A stretch of DNA of 64,000 nucleotides, from contig CAINED010000029.1 of assembly GCA_903847605.1 (NCBI GenBank), positions 1 through 64,000 of the forward strand, given 5' to 3'. The position numbers and the translations under genes are program-made. The notes below the pieces were generated by a model, which was not told where the DNA came from, made no database searches, and worked only from the letters and a program-made list of their open reading frames with translations. This document shows, piece after piece, positions 34,089-42,614 of the stretch. Source of the stretch: an uncultured Hyphomicrobiales bacterium. GTDB taxonomy: Bacteria > Pseudomonadota > Alphaproteobacteria > Rhizobiales > Beijerinckiaceae. Numbering within the stretch: the first letter of the stretch is position 1; every line of letters begins with the position of its first letter.

Positions 34089-35084
34089 CTATTCCGCCGC
34101 CACCGCGCCGGTCGGGGCCTTGCCTGCCTTCTTGCGCTCTTCCTCGAGCCAGAGCGAGTGATGTTCGCGCGCCCAGTTCTCGTCCACCTCGCCCGTGCCC
34201 ATCGCGTCGAAAGCGCCTTCCATGCCGATGGAGCCAATGTAGATGTGCGCAATCATCACCGCGATGAAGAGCATGGCGACGACGCCGTGCAGGCGGGACT
34301 GGAACTGCAACTCGCCGATGCTCTCCGATGGGAAGAGCAGGTGCCAGCCGGAGATCGACATCAGCGCGCCGCCGATGACGACAATCCAGAAAATGCCTTT
34401 CTGGCCGGCGTTGAAGCGTTTGGACGGAGGGTGAACGCCCTTTTTCAGGATGCCTCCGCCGGCCTTGATCCAGTCGAGATCCAGCTTGTTGGGGATGTTG
34501 TCCTTCACCCAGATGAGGAACATCAGCACGACGCCGGCCATGAACGGGAAGGCCAGATAGTTATGCGCAAACTTTCCCGCGGCACTGAGAGAGGCGAAGG
34601 CGTTCTCGCCCAATAGCGGTGCGATCAGCGCCTTGCCGAAGGTGATATTGAGGCCCGACAGCGCGAGGATGATGAAGCAGCTTGCCGTGACCCAGTGAAC
34701 GAAGCGGTCGAAGCTCGCAAAGCGTGTCACTGTGCGGCCCGAAAAACCATGCTCGACGCGAATGCGTCCGCGCACGACCAGGAATATCGCGAGCAGAAGA
34801 ATCATGCCGAGAATGGCAATCGCGCCCGTTGTGGCGAGCGGACCGCGGCGGAAGTCCTGCCAGTCTCGCCCTTCGGGCTGGATCAGATTGGCCGAGCGCT
34901 GATCGGGGATGGATACGCGGCCGCTGACCGTGCCGCCCGGCTTCAACGCGTCGAGCAATTGCTGCTCTTTCACGGATTGGTCAGTCGGACGGAAAGTCTG
35001 CTGCGCAACCGCCGGCTGGAACATCACGAAGATAGCGACCACGGCGGCCGCGAACGCGGCTGTCAGGCGGGAGAATTTTGGCAT
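34089..35084 (-). CDS. fdhC: Formate dehydrogenase gamma subunit (cytochrome b556)
   Basis: This 331-residue membrane protein carries an N-terminal signal-like segment (FAAAVVAIFVMFQPAVA), a periplasmic stretch of about 65 residues, then helices GAIAILGMILLLAIFLVV, FVHWVTASCFIILALSGL, FAHNYLAFPFMAGVVLMF, IFWIVVIGGALMSISGW and MLFIAVMIAHIYIGS. Histidines in FVHW, FAHN, RLHG and AHIYIG are the expected heme b ligands. It anchors FDH and passes electrons to quinone. The sequence EEERKKAGKAPTGAVAAE forms a charged C-terminal tail. It is the last gene of the FDH structural operon. The family call is secure; the gene symbol follows common use for this type. Confidence 0.9.
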   Translation of the reverse strand: MPKFSRLTAAFAAAVVAIFVMFQPAVAQQTFRPTDQSVKEQQLLDALKPGGTVSGRVSIPDQRSANLIQPEGRDWQDFRRGPLATTGAIAILGMILLLAIFLVVRGRIRVEHGFSGRTVTRFASFDRFVHWVTASCFIILALSGLNITFGKALIAPLLGENAFASLSAAGKFAHNYLAFPFMAGVVLMFLIWVKDNIPNKLDLDWIKAGGGILKKGVHPPSKRFNAGQKGIFWIVVIGGALMSISGWHLLFPSESIGELQFQSRLHGVVAMLFIAVMIAHIYIGSIGMEGAFDAMGTGEVDENWAREHHSLWLEEERKKAGKAPTGAVAAE

Positions 35085-35151
35085 GGACGCGTTTCCCTTT
35101 TCTGCGTCGCTTTGATCAACAGGCAGCGCTGTCGTGCGCCGCCTGCCAGCA

Positions 35152-35748
35152 TCAGATGGCGATGGTTTCCTTGTAGGCCGTCTTCCAGCCCCAGGCGCCC
35201 GAACCGTAACCGCGCTTCATCACGCGTTCCTTGTAGATCTCGGCGATGATCGCGCCGTCGCCGGCAAGCAGCGCCTTGGTCGAGCACATTTCAGCGCAGA
35301 TCGGCAGCTTGCCTTCTGCAAGACGGTTGGCGCCGTACTTGATGTATTCGGCCTGACTGAGGTCGGCTTCGGGGCCGCCCGCGCAATACGTGCACTTGTC
35401 CATCTTGCCGCGCGAACCGAAGCTCGCGAGCTTGGGATATTGCGGCGCGCCGAAGGGGCAGGCGTAGAAGCAATAGCCGCAGCCGATGCAGGTGTCCTTG
35501 TTGTGAAGCACCACGGCGTCCGCCGTCGTGTAGAAGCAGTTCACCGGACAGACCGCCGCACAGGGCGCATCCGTGCAGTGCATGCAGGCCATCGAGACAG
35601 AGCGTTCGCCGGGCTTGCCGTCGTTGATCGTGACGACGCGGCGGCGATTGATGCCCCAGGGAACATCGTGCTCGTTCTTGCATGCGGTGACGCAGGCGTT
35701 GCATTCGATGCAGCGGTCCGCGTCGCAGAGGAATTTCATACGTGCCAT
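35152..35748 (-). CDS. fdhB: Formate dehydrogenase beta subunit (four [4Fe-4S] clusters)
   Basis: A 198-residue electron-transfer subunit with four cysteine groups: CIECNACVTACK, CMHCTDAPCAAVCPVNC, CIGCGYCFYACPFG and CTYC with CAEMCSTKA, enough for four [4Fe-4S] clusters. It links the molybdenum site of the alpha subunit to heme b of the gamma subunit. It is shorter than the enterobacterial FdnH type, having no C-terminal membrane helix, as is usual for the alphaproteobacterial FDH3-type enzymes. It lies 15 bases after the alpha gene stop. Confidence 0.93.
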   Translation of the reverse strand: MARMKFLCDADRCIECNACVTACKNEHDVPWGINRRRVVTINDGKPGERSVSMACMHCTDAPCAAVCPVNCFYTTADAVVLHNKDTCIGCGYCFYACPFGAPQYPKLASFGSRGKMDKCTYCAGGPEADLSQAEYIKYGANRLAEGKLPICAEMCSTKALLAGDGAIIAEIYKERVMKRGYGSGAWGWKTAYKETIAI

Positions 35749-35763
35749 GTGTGCGTTCTCCCC

Positions 35764-38742
35764 TTACGCCGCGCGGATCTGGCAGAGCGTGACCTTGCCT
35801 TCATGCATGCCGGTCACGGGATCGTAGCCATAGGTTGTAACCGTGTTGACGCTTTCGCCCAGCACGATCGGATCGGAGCCCTTCGGATAGTTCCCGCGCT
35901 GATCGACGCCCTGGAACCAGCCTGCGAAGTGGAAGGGCATGAAGGCCACGCCCTTGCCGACGCGCTCCGTCACAAGCGCCTTCACGCGCGCCTTCGAGTT
36001 GCCTTCGGGGCCTGTGACCCAGACCCATCCGCCTTCCTTGATGCCGCGCTCGGCGGCATCGGCGGGATTGATCTCGACGAACATGTCCTGCTGCAATTCG
36101 GCAAGCCACTTGTTGGAGCGGGTTTCTTCGCCGCCGCCTTCGTATTCGACGAGGCGTCCCGAAGTCAGGATGATCGGGAACTGCTTGGCGATGCCCTTTT
36201 CGACCGCCGTCTTCTGCAGCGTGTGGCCGATGTTCGCCATGCGGAAATGGCGGTAATCGGCCTGCGCCGGATATTTGGCGACGAGATCGGGCCGCGCCGT
36301 ATAGATCGGTTCGCGATGGATCGGCACTGGATCGGGGAGGTTGTAGGCCACGGCGCGGGCCTTGCCGTTGCCATAGGCCATCACGCCCTTTTCCATGGTG
36401 ACGCGAATGATGCCGCCGGAAAGATCGACGGCCCAGCCGACGGCGTCGGCATTGTTGCCGCCCTGCTTCTCGATCTGCGCCTTTTCAGCTTCCGTCAGCA
36501 GGCTGTCCCAGCCGAGCTTCTTGAGCACGCCATAGGTGAATTCGGGATAGCCGTCGGTGATCTCCGAGCCCTGGCTGTAGGAGCCTTCCGCCAGCAGGTT
36601 CACCTTCTCGCTGGTGCCGTCGGGCTTCTTCACTTCCTGCACGACGCCGAAGCGCGCACGGAATGTGCCGCCGCCGTCCTTCACATGCAGGTTGGTATTA
36701 TAGAGCGTGTGCGTGCCAGGATGCTTGAGTTCCGGCTTGCCCCAGCACGGCCAGGGCAGGCCGTAATAGTCGCCGCCGACTTCCGGCGTGTCCTTGGTCG
36801 AGCGCAGCGTCACAATGTCGAACTTGCCCTGGTTCTTCATGTGCGCCTTGATGCGCTCAGGCGATTGGCCGGAATAGCCAGTCGAGAAGCCGCCGCGATT
36901 GATTTCGCGCAGCAGGTCTTCGGCGAGCGGCACATTGTTCTCGACCTTGATGTTCTTGAACATCTGTTCTGCAAAGCCGAGCTTCTTGGAGAGCAGGTAA
37001 ATCGCTTCGTAGTCGTTCTTCGACTCGAACGCAGGTTTCACGAACTGCTCGCCCCACTGGAGCGAGCGGTTCGACGCCGTGCGCGAACCGTCCATCTCGA
37101 AGCTGGTACAGATCGGCAAGAGATAAGTGCCGTTCTTGCGCGCGGAGATGGCCGCGAATGTGGTCGGATGCGGATCGGCGACCACAAGCAGATCGAGCGC
37201 CTCGAGGCCCTTCACCATGTCGGGCATGCGCGGGATCGTGTTGCCGCCGTGGCCGAAGACGACCATCGCCTTCACATTGTCGCGCTGATCGAGCGCGTCG
37301 GCAGGCTGGCTCACCGCATCGAACCAGCGGGTCGACGGGATGCCCGGCAGTTCCATGTTCTGCTTCTTCGTGCGCGCTGGACGGCCGGCCTTCGCCGGCA
37401 CATCGTCGAAGCGCGCCTGCAGATAGTCGTAATCGACTTCCCAAACGCGCGCCCAGTGACGCCACGCGCCTTCGACGAGGCCGTAGTAGAGCGGCAGCGT
37501 GCCGATATCGAGGCCGAGGTCGGTCGCGCCCTGCACGTTGGTATGGCCGCGGAAGATGTTTGCGCCCGTGCCGTAAGCGCCGACATTGCCGGTCGCCAGC
37601 AAGAGGTTGCAATAGGCGCGGACGTTGGCCGTGCCGACCGTGTGCTGCGTGCCGCCCATGCACCAGATGAAGGTGGAGGGCTTCTGCTTGGCGAAGGTCT
37701 CGGCGACCTTTTTGAGCTGTTCGCCGGGAATGCCGGTCACGCGCTCACATTCCTCAGGCGTCCATTTCGCGACTTCCGCGCGGATCTGGTCCATGCCGGC
37801 GACGCGCTGGGATATGAACTGCTTGTCTTCCCAGCCGTTGGCGAAGATGTGATGCAACAGGCCCCAGATCACCGCAATGTCTGTGCCGCCGCGGAAGCGC
37901 ACATATTCGGTTGCGTGCGCGGCCGTGCGGGTGAAGCGCGGATCGAAGACGATCACATTGGCGCGGTTCTGTTCCTTGCCGGTCAGAATATGTTGCAGCG
38001 ACACGGGATGGGCTTCCGCCGCATTCGATCCCATGAAGATGATCGTCTTGGCGTTGCGGATGTCGTTGTAGCTGTTGGTCTGCGCGCCATAGCCCCATGT
38101 GTTGGCGACGCCCGCGACCGTTGTCGAGTGACATATGCGCGCCTGATGGTCGACGCTGTTCGTGCCCCAGAAGGCCGCGAACTTGCGGAAGAGATAGGCG
38201 GCTTCGTTGGTGAATTTCGCCGAGCCGAGAAGATAGACCGAGTCGGCGCCCGACTTCTCGCGGATCGCGTTCATCTTGTCGCCGATCTCGTTGATCGCGA
38301 CGTCCCAGGAAATGCGCTTCCACTCGCCGTTTTCGAGTTTCAGCGGATATTTGAGGCGGCGGTCGCCATGCACGAGTTCGCGCGAGGATGCGCCTTTGGC
38401 GCAATGGGTGCCGCGGTTGATCGGGCTGTCCCATGCGGGCTCCTGGCCAACCCATACGCCGTTCTGCATTTCGCCGATGACCGAGCAGCCGACGGAGCAG
38501 TGCGTGCACATGTTGAGCTTGCGCTCGATCGGCTTGCCATGATCGACATTCGGCAGGGTCGCGGCGCGCACGCTGCCGAAACTGATCGAGCCGAGCGCAG
38601 CGGCGCCGCCGGCGACGAGGCCCGAGCGGCGCAGGAATGAACGGCGGTCCATCACGCCCGAAGCGAGGCCCGCGGCGACCGCCTGCAGGCGCGACTTCGA
38701 ACGGCTTTCGAAGGAGTGGCCTTCTTTTCTTTTCACGAGCAT
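35764..38742 (-). CDS. fdhA: Formate dehydrogenase alpha subunit, Cys-type, Tat-exported, bis-MGD
   Basis: A 992-residue molybdopterin oxidoreductase. The twin-arginine signal RRSFLRRSG lies near residues 33-41. The [4Fe-4S] site is C79, C82, C86 and C114 (CTHCSVGC, GTHCAKG). The molybdenum ligand is Cys204 in ARICHSTTVAG, where E. coli FdnG has selenocysteine; no in-frame UGA is present. The enzyme oxidises formate to CO2 in the periplasm. Further blocks ANTWGYGAQTNSYND and GSNAAEAHPV belong to the cofactor domains. It is followed by the beta and gamma genes. In this type of organism it may serve respiration on formate or detoxification of formate from C1 breakdown. Confidence 0.96.
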   Translation of the reverse strand: MLVKRKEGHSFESRSKSRLQAVAAGLASGVMDRRSFLRRSGLVAGGAAALGSISFGSVRAATLPNVDHGKPIERKLNMCTHCSVGCSVIGEMQNGVWVGQEPAWDSPINRGTHCAKGASSRELVHGDRRLKYPLKLENGEWKRISWDVAINEIGDKMNAIREKSGADSVYLLGSAKFTNEAAYLFRKFAAFWGTNSVDHQARICHSTTVAGVANTWGYGAQTNSYNDIRNAKTIIFMGSNAAEAHPVSLQHILTGKEQNRANVIVFDPRFTRTAAHATEYVRFRGGTDIAVIWGLLHHIFANGWEDKQFISQRVAGMDQIRAEVAKWTPEECERVTGIPGEQLKKVAETFAKQKPSTFIWCMGGTQHTVGTANVRAYCNLLLATGNVGAYGTGANIFRGHTNVQGATDLGLDIGTLPLYYGLVEGAWRHWARVWEVDYDYLQARFDDVPAKAGRPARTKKQNMELPGIPSTRWFDAVSQPADALDQRDNVKAMVVFGHGGNTIPRMPDMVKGLEALDLLVVADPHPTTFAAISARKNGTYLLPICTSFEMDGSRTASNRSLQWGEQFVKPAFESKNDYEAIYLLSKKLGFAEQMFKNIKVENNVPLAEDLLREINRGGFSTGYSGQSPERIKAHMKNQGKFDIVTLRSTKDTPEVGGDYYGLPWPCWGKPELKHPGTHTLYNTNLHVKDGGGTFRARFGVVQEVKKPDGTSEKVNLLAEGSYSQGSEITDGYPEFTYGVLKKLGWDSLLTEAEKAQIEKQGGNNADAVGWAVDLSGGIIRVTMEKGVMAYGNGKARAVAYNLPDPVPIHREPIYTARPDLVAKYPAQADYRHFRMANIGHTLQKTAVEKGIAKQFPIILTSGRLVEYEGGGEETRSNKWLAELQQDMFVEINPADAAERGIKEGGWVWVTGPEGNSKARVKALVTERVGKGVAFMPFHFAGWFQGVDQRGNYPKGSDPIVLGESVNTVTTYGYDPVTGMHEGKVTLCQIRAA

Positions 38743-38754
38743 GGGTCTTGCTCC

Positions 38755-38961
38755 TCAGTACCGGTTCGTGCGGTAGAAAGTCTTGACGTGGTCGGTTTCC
38801 TTGTAGCGCGCCTTGGTGCGCTCGCTCTGGTTCTCCGTGGCCGCCGCGGGCGTCGCGACGATCGGCGCTGTCACGGCAACTGCGGCCGCTGCGGAAGCGC
38901 CGCCGAGGCTTTTGAAAAAGCTGCGCCGGTCGACGTCCTTCTTCTCCGGTTTGCTGCTCAT
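38755..38961 (-). CDS. FDH-associated Tat-target small protein
   Basis: A 68-residue protein with a twin-arginine motif (DRRSFFKSLGG) and a short hydrophobic stretch ending in ATPAAAT, followed by a 25-residue charged tail (KARYKETDHVKTFYR). This matches the short Tat-target proteins that precede fdhA in alphaproteobacterial clusters. It may be a partner exported with the alpha subunit. The frame is open much further upstream, but the ATG at 38961 (MSSKPEKK) is the natural start, with a GGAG-like sequence before it; ATG at 39006 is an alternative. It ends 13 bases before fdhA. Confidence 0.87.
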   Translation of the reverse strand: MSSKPEKKDVDRRSFFKSLGGASAAAAVAVTAPIVATPAAATENQSERTKARYKETDHVKTFYRTNRY

Positions 38962-39014
38962 GACAGGCTCCTTCTCCTCATTCGCAAATTCTCTGCGTGT
39001 GTTCATTTTCAGCC

Positions 39015-39827
39015 TTAGGCCGCCGCCTCGCTGGAGGTTTCCTGGGGCAAGGCGAAGGCTTCGGATTCCAGTTCGAAGAACAGCCGGCCGTAGAGGCCGA
39101 CGGCGCGATAGAAGTCCGCGCGTTTCACTGTCTCTAGATCGGTGAAAAAGCGCAGAACCCAAGGCTTCAGATGCGCTTCGAAGAACTGCTTTTGCGTCGC
39201 AAGATCGCCGTCTGCAAAATCGCCCCGCGCCATGCCGGCCAGCACGTCGCAGAGAATGGCGATATGATCCTCGGGCTCCGCGCGCTCGCCCGCGCGTTCG
39301 ATACCGAGTTTGTCGAGATCGGCGCGGATGCGCGCAAGAGGACGCTCCATCAGGAAGCCGGTCAGATACCAGGAGGCGTAGGGCAGCAGTTCGCCGCGCC
39401 CGACGCCGATGAAGAGATCGAAATATTCGCGGGTGACCGAGGTCTCGTCGGCTTTCGTGGCTGCTTCTGCCAGCGCCACGCGGGCGAGACCCATTTCCGT
39501 GGAATCGCCACGAAGCGTTGCGAGCTTTTTCAGCAGGGCGGCGTCCGGCGCCTGCCCGAGCAGCACTGCGAGGAGGGAATATTCGCTCGCGCGCAGCAGG
39601 TCGATCTCGTCGACTTTCGGCTGGGCTCCGGCCTGTGATTCCGTGGAAAAAAGGTCGGGGCGAAGCTGGCTGCGCGGCACGCCGGTCAGGGTCTCGATCG
39701 CGGCGACACGGTCCGCGGGCACGCGGGTCCAGCCTGAAACCGAGGGCTGGGCAATGCCGAGCGCACGCGCAAGCGCTGCTACGCCGCCGGCGGCGTCGAT
39801 CGCCTTCTGCAAACCCTGTTCGCGCAT
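39015..39827 (-). CDS. HTH-TorD fusion: FDH maturation chaperone with N-terminal YdaS-like helix-turn-helix
   Basis: The 270-residue protein has an N-terminal Cro/YdaS-type helix-turn-helix (AIDAAGGVAALARALGIAQP then SVSGW and RVPADRVAAIETLTG) joined by a linker near residue 65 to a TorD/DmsD-type chaperone. The latter shows LLRASEYSLLAVLLG, REYFDLFIGVGRGELLPYAS and the helical C-terminal half. The chaperone guards the Tat-dependent FDH alpha subunit during cofactor insertion. The HTH suggests a second role as an autoregulator linking enzyme assembly to transcription. The ATG at 39827 is preferred over an upstream alternative. It heads the FDH structural operon. Confidence 0.88.
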   Translation of the reverse strand: MREQGLQKAIDAAGGVAALARALGIAQPSVSGWTRVPADRVAAIETLTGVPRSQLRPDLFSTESQAGAQPKVDEIDLLRASEYSLLAVLLGQAPDAALLKKLATLRGDSTEMGLARVALAEAATKADETSVTREYFDLFIGVGRGELLPYASWYLTGFLMERPLARIRADLDKLGIERAGERAEPEDHIAILCDVLAGMARGDFADGDLATQKQFFEAHLKPWVLRFFTDLETVKRADFYRAVGLYGRLFFELESEAFALPQETSSEAAA

Positions 39828-39954
39828 TATCCCCTCAGCCCGTTTGTGCGTTGTTCCCCCGGCACACACGGACATGACGGAAACTGGCTCAGACTTAGTT
39901 CAATTTCAAGCGGTCGATAGGTCTCGCCTATGCCGACAATCCCGGTCGTGGGCG

Positions 39955-40650
39955 CTATTTCGGAGTCGCGCGCCCATGGCGGCCCGCAGTTTTGTGCAGT
40001 GCCGCGTGGGCCGGACGCTCTGCGGCGATGCTGGCGTGGGCATGGCTGATGTTGCCGCCTACGGACGGGGAGTCCGCAACCCGTTCAATTGTATCGCTTT
40101 TCGTTGACAGGCGAACGGTTTGCATCTCGACCATCACAGGTTTCGAAGGCAGCCCGTCCGGCTCCGGCTCCCGTATTTCGCTCGCAATTGCAGCAGCTTG
40201 ACTATTCACATTGTCAGCCGGCCCTTCGACTAAAGTATGATCCCCCGCCTGCGCAGAAAACATGCGGATTGCCGCTTCGGCAGCCTTGTATCCGGCTTCC
40301 AGTGGGCCATAGCCCGGCGCATTGCCGCCTTCGTTCCAGTCCCAGGCGTATTCCGTGGCGGGGCCCACATAGTCGCGGATGGCCGTATCGAGCTCCCACA
40401 TGCGCTTGAGCGCGGCGTTGCGCAGGTCCGCGGGTACGAGCCTGTGCATAAACGGCCGGATGTCCGTCTGCGCGGTGATGTCGTCGAGGGAGGGAAGGGA
40501 TGCGAGGTCGAAGGGGGACTCGTCGGCGGCTTCTTCTTCGCCAGTCTTGGCAGCGCCATCCGGCACTTCGGACGGCCGGGCTTCGGCCCTTGCGATTTCC
40601 GCCTTCCGCCGCGCCCAGCGGGACAGGAAGTTTTCGTCGCTTGCGGTCAT
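39955..40650 (-). CDS. DUF3306 family protein, FDH-associated
   Basis: A 231-residue acidic protein beginning with ENFLSRWARRKAEIARAEA, the DUF3306 signature, followed by LPSLDDITAQTDIRPFMH and DLRNAALKRMWELDTAIRDYVG. The family always travels with formate dehydrogenase and DUF3305 genes. It has no signal peptide or metal motif, so an assembly or regulatory role is usual guesswork. The 100 C-terminal residues are low-complexity and weakly conserved-looking. The start is ATG at 40650. A 130-base gap with a possible promoter separates it from the chaperone gene. It is split from DUF3305 by an inserted transporter module. Confidence 0.82.
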   Translation of the reverse strand: MTASDENFLSRWARRKAEIARAEARPSEVPDGAAKTGEEEAADESPFDLASLPSLDDITAQTDIRPFMHRLVPADLRNAALKRMWELDTAIRDYVGPATEYAWDWNEGGNAPGYGPLEAGYKAAEAAIRMFSAQAGDHTLVEGPADNVNSQAAAIASEIREPEPDGLPSKPVMVEMQTVRLSTKSDTIERVADSPSVGGNISHAHASIAAERPAHAALHKTAGRHGRATPK

Positions 40651-40733
40651 GTCACCCTCCGCGGCCAATATGGGCGTGGCCGGGCGGAAGTAAAGCAACA
40701 GCCAGCTCAAGGACCAGACGGTTGCGTGCGAGG

Positions 40734-40752
40734 CAGGCGGCAGGCCCGCCTG
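40734..40752. terminator. Hairpin after the TRAP transporter operon
   Basis: CAGGCGG and CCGCCTG, perfect seven-base arms with a five-base loop, lie 37 bases after the dctM-type stop on the minus strand. No T tract follows. It may terminate the inserted TRAP operon before DUF3306. Confidence 0.35.
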
Positions 40753-40788
40753 TCAAAAGCATCGGCGGGGAACATCTGCGTCTGGTTT

Positions 40789-42063
40789 TCAGCGAATATA
40801 ATGGGTGAGAAACAGGGACAGCCATGGGACGTAAGTAATCAACATCAAAACGCCGACACTGAGCAGTATGAAAGGCCCGACGCCCGCGTATATGACCGAG
40901 ACCGGTTGGCGAAACACCGCCTGCACTACGAAGATGTTCACGCCGAAGGGCGGCGTGAACATGCCGATGCTGAGATTGGTGGTCATGATAATCCCAAAAT
41001 GAATGGGATCGACACCGATGGCGACGGCAATCGGCAAGAGCACCGGCGTGAACAGAAGCAGCGCCGAGGCCGTGTCGAGGAGGCAGCCGACGAGCAGCAG
41101 GAAAATATTGATGGCGAACAGGATGGCCCACGGCGGAAGGCTGATGTCGCGAAAGAACGACGTCATCGCGGGCCCGGCGCCGCTTGTCGTCAGCAGCCAT
41201 GAAAAGACGCCGGCGGCTGCGATGATCAACATGAGTTGCGCCGTCGTGAAGGCAGCCTGCGCCGCCACCTCAAGGAATTCCGCAAACGTGACTTCGCGAT
41301 AGACGGCCATCGAGATCAGGATGGCATAGGCGGCGGACACGCCGGCGGCCTCCGTCGGCGAGAACACGCCCGAATAGATGCCGCCGAGTATCACGACGGG
41401 CATGCCGAGCGCCCAGATCGCATCGCGCGTCGCCGCGCCGAAACGCGCCAGCGTCAGCGCTTCGCCGCGATCCACATTGGAACTCGATGCGGCGAACCAG
41501 ACATAAAGACCGAAGGCCAATGCAAACAGCAGGCCCGGGATTATGCCGGCGGCAAACAGCTTGACCGCCGATTGTTCGGCGATCGCGGCGAAGATGATGA
41601 TGGCCACCGAGGGTGGAATGACATTGTCGATGACGCCGGACGAACTCATCAGGCCGGCGCAGAATCGCCGGTCGTAGCCGGCCTTCAGCATGGGCTCGAA
41701 CGTGATGCGTCCCACGGCTGCAATCGTCGCGGGGGCCGAGCCGGAAATCGAGCCGAAAACCGCCATGCTACCAACGGTGGTCAGCGGCAGCGACGCCTTG
41801 CTGCGGCCGAGAATGCAACGCGTCCAGTCGACAAGGCGACGCGCGATTCCACCGCGGCCCATCATTTCGCCCGTAAAGATGAAAAAGGGAATCGCCAGCA
41901 AAGTGAAATTGTCGAGACTGCCGAAGAAGACCTGATGCAGCGCCGCAAGCGGGATCGGCGTGAAGAGCGCGAGCGCCGCGGCCGTCGTCACCAGCAGGAT
42001 GACGATGACGGGGAAGCCAGCGGCCAGAAGCGCCAGCGGCAGGCAAATGACGAGGAGGGTCAA
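40789..42063 (-). CDS. TRAP transporter large permease (DctM type)
   Basis: The 424-residue protein is very hydrophobic with about twelve membrane spans, as in DctM/TRAP large permeases. Typical motifs include FTGEMMGRGGIARRLVDW, AVFGSISGSAPATIAAVG and MSSSGVIDNVIPPS, then NLSIGMFTPPFGVNIFV near the C terminus. It forms the sodium-driven channel for an organic anion bound by the periplasmic DctP-type protein. It begins with TTG at 42063, 20 bases after the small-permease stop. It completes a three-gene TRAP operon on the minus strand. Confidence 0.92.
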   Translation of the reverse strand: MTLLVICLPLALLAAGFPVIVILLVTTAAALALFTPIPLAALHQVFFGSLDNFTLLAIPFFIFTGEMMGRGGIARRLVDWTRCILGRSKASLPLTTVGSMAVFGSISGSAPATIAAVGRITFEPMLKAGYDRRFCAGLMSSSGVIDNVIPPSVAIIIFAAIAEQSAVKLFAAGIIPGLLFALAFGLYVWFAASSSNVDRGEALTLARFGAATRDAIWALGMPVVILGGIYSGVFSPTEAAGVSAAYAILISMAVYREVTFAEFLEVAAQAAFTTAQLMLIIAAAGVFSWLLTTSGAGPAMTSFFRDISLPPWAILFAINIFLLLVGCLLDTASALLLFTPVLLPIAVAIGVDPIHFGIIMTTNLSIGMFTPPFGVNIFVVQAVFRQPVSVIYAGVGPFILLSVGVLMLITYVPWLSLFLTHYIR

Positions 42064-42082
42064 GACACCGTTTCCATGCGGT

Positions 42083-42592
42083 TCACACGGCCGATTTCAG
42101 GCGAGCTTCGATATCGGGAGCGGGCGGCGGTCCGCGTTCGAGCGCGGCGCGCACGACGACGGCAAGCGCGGCAAGCGCGAAGCCTGTCGCCAGCGCCGCA
42201 TGGGGGATCGTCATGGGCAGGCCGATGGCGACGGACACCTGCCCGGTCGTTGCGAACAGGGCGATGGCGCGCGATGCTAGCCAGGCCATCAAGGCGAATA
42301 TTGCGACGGTTGCCGCGGTCGACGACCAGAACAGGAGGCCGCGCCAAGCCGGCGGCGCGCGTTCGACGAAAAGATCCATGTTCAAATGCGCGTGGCGGAA
42401 GGCGATGGCGACACCCGCCAGCGCCGCCGACCAAAGAGCAAGAAAGACCATGGCCTCGTCCGCCCAATAGAGCGAGAAGCGAAAGAGATACCGCGCGATC
42501 ACATTGGCGATGTTGACGCCGAGCGAAGCCAGCAGCAGCAATCCCGCGATCATCCGCGGAATCCTGAAGAACAGTGTTTCTGCCGCCAGCAT
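42083..42592 (-). CDS. TRAP transporter small permease (DctQ type)
   Basis: A 169-residue protein with four predicted membrane helices (MIAGLLLLASLGVNIANVIA, MVFLALWSAALAGVAIAF and two more), the size and layout of DctQ. YLFRFSLYWADEAMVFLALW and FRHAHLNMDLF are the conserved family blocks. It pairs with the large permease encoded next. It lies 22 bases after the solute-binding protein gene, all on the minus strand. Substrate cannot be inferred from it. Confidence 0.9.
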   Translation of the reverse strand: MLAAETLFFRIPRMIAGLLLLASLGVNIANVIARYLFRFSLYWADEAMVFLALWSAALAGVAIAFRHAHLNMDLFVERAPPAWRGLLFWSSTAATVAIFALMAWLASRAIALFATTGQVSVAIGLPMTIPHAALATGFALAALAVVVRAALERGPPPAPDIEARLKSAV

Positions 42593-42614
42593 GTCGGTGA
42601 CCTGTCAGTCCGTC

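Noticed and set aside
35134-38640. A 1168-codon open frame on the plus strand
   Set aside because: It is the antisense shadow of the formate dehydrogenase alpha and beta genes. Its composition (runs of AR, H, D) is typical of high-GC shadow frames and has no recognisable domain.
35764-38742. Possible selenocysteine codon in the formate dehydrogenase
   Set aside because: The molybdenum-ligand position encodes cysteine (ARICH) and the frame has no internal UGA.
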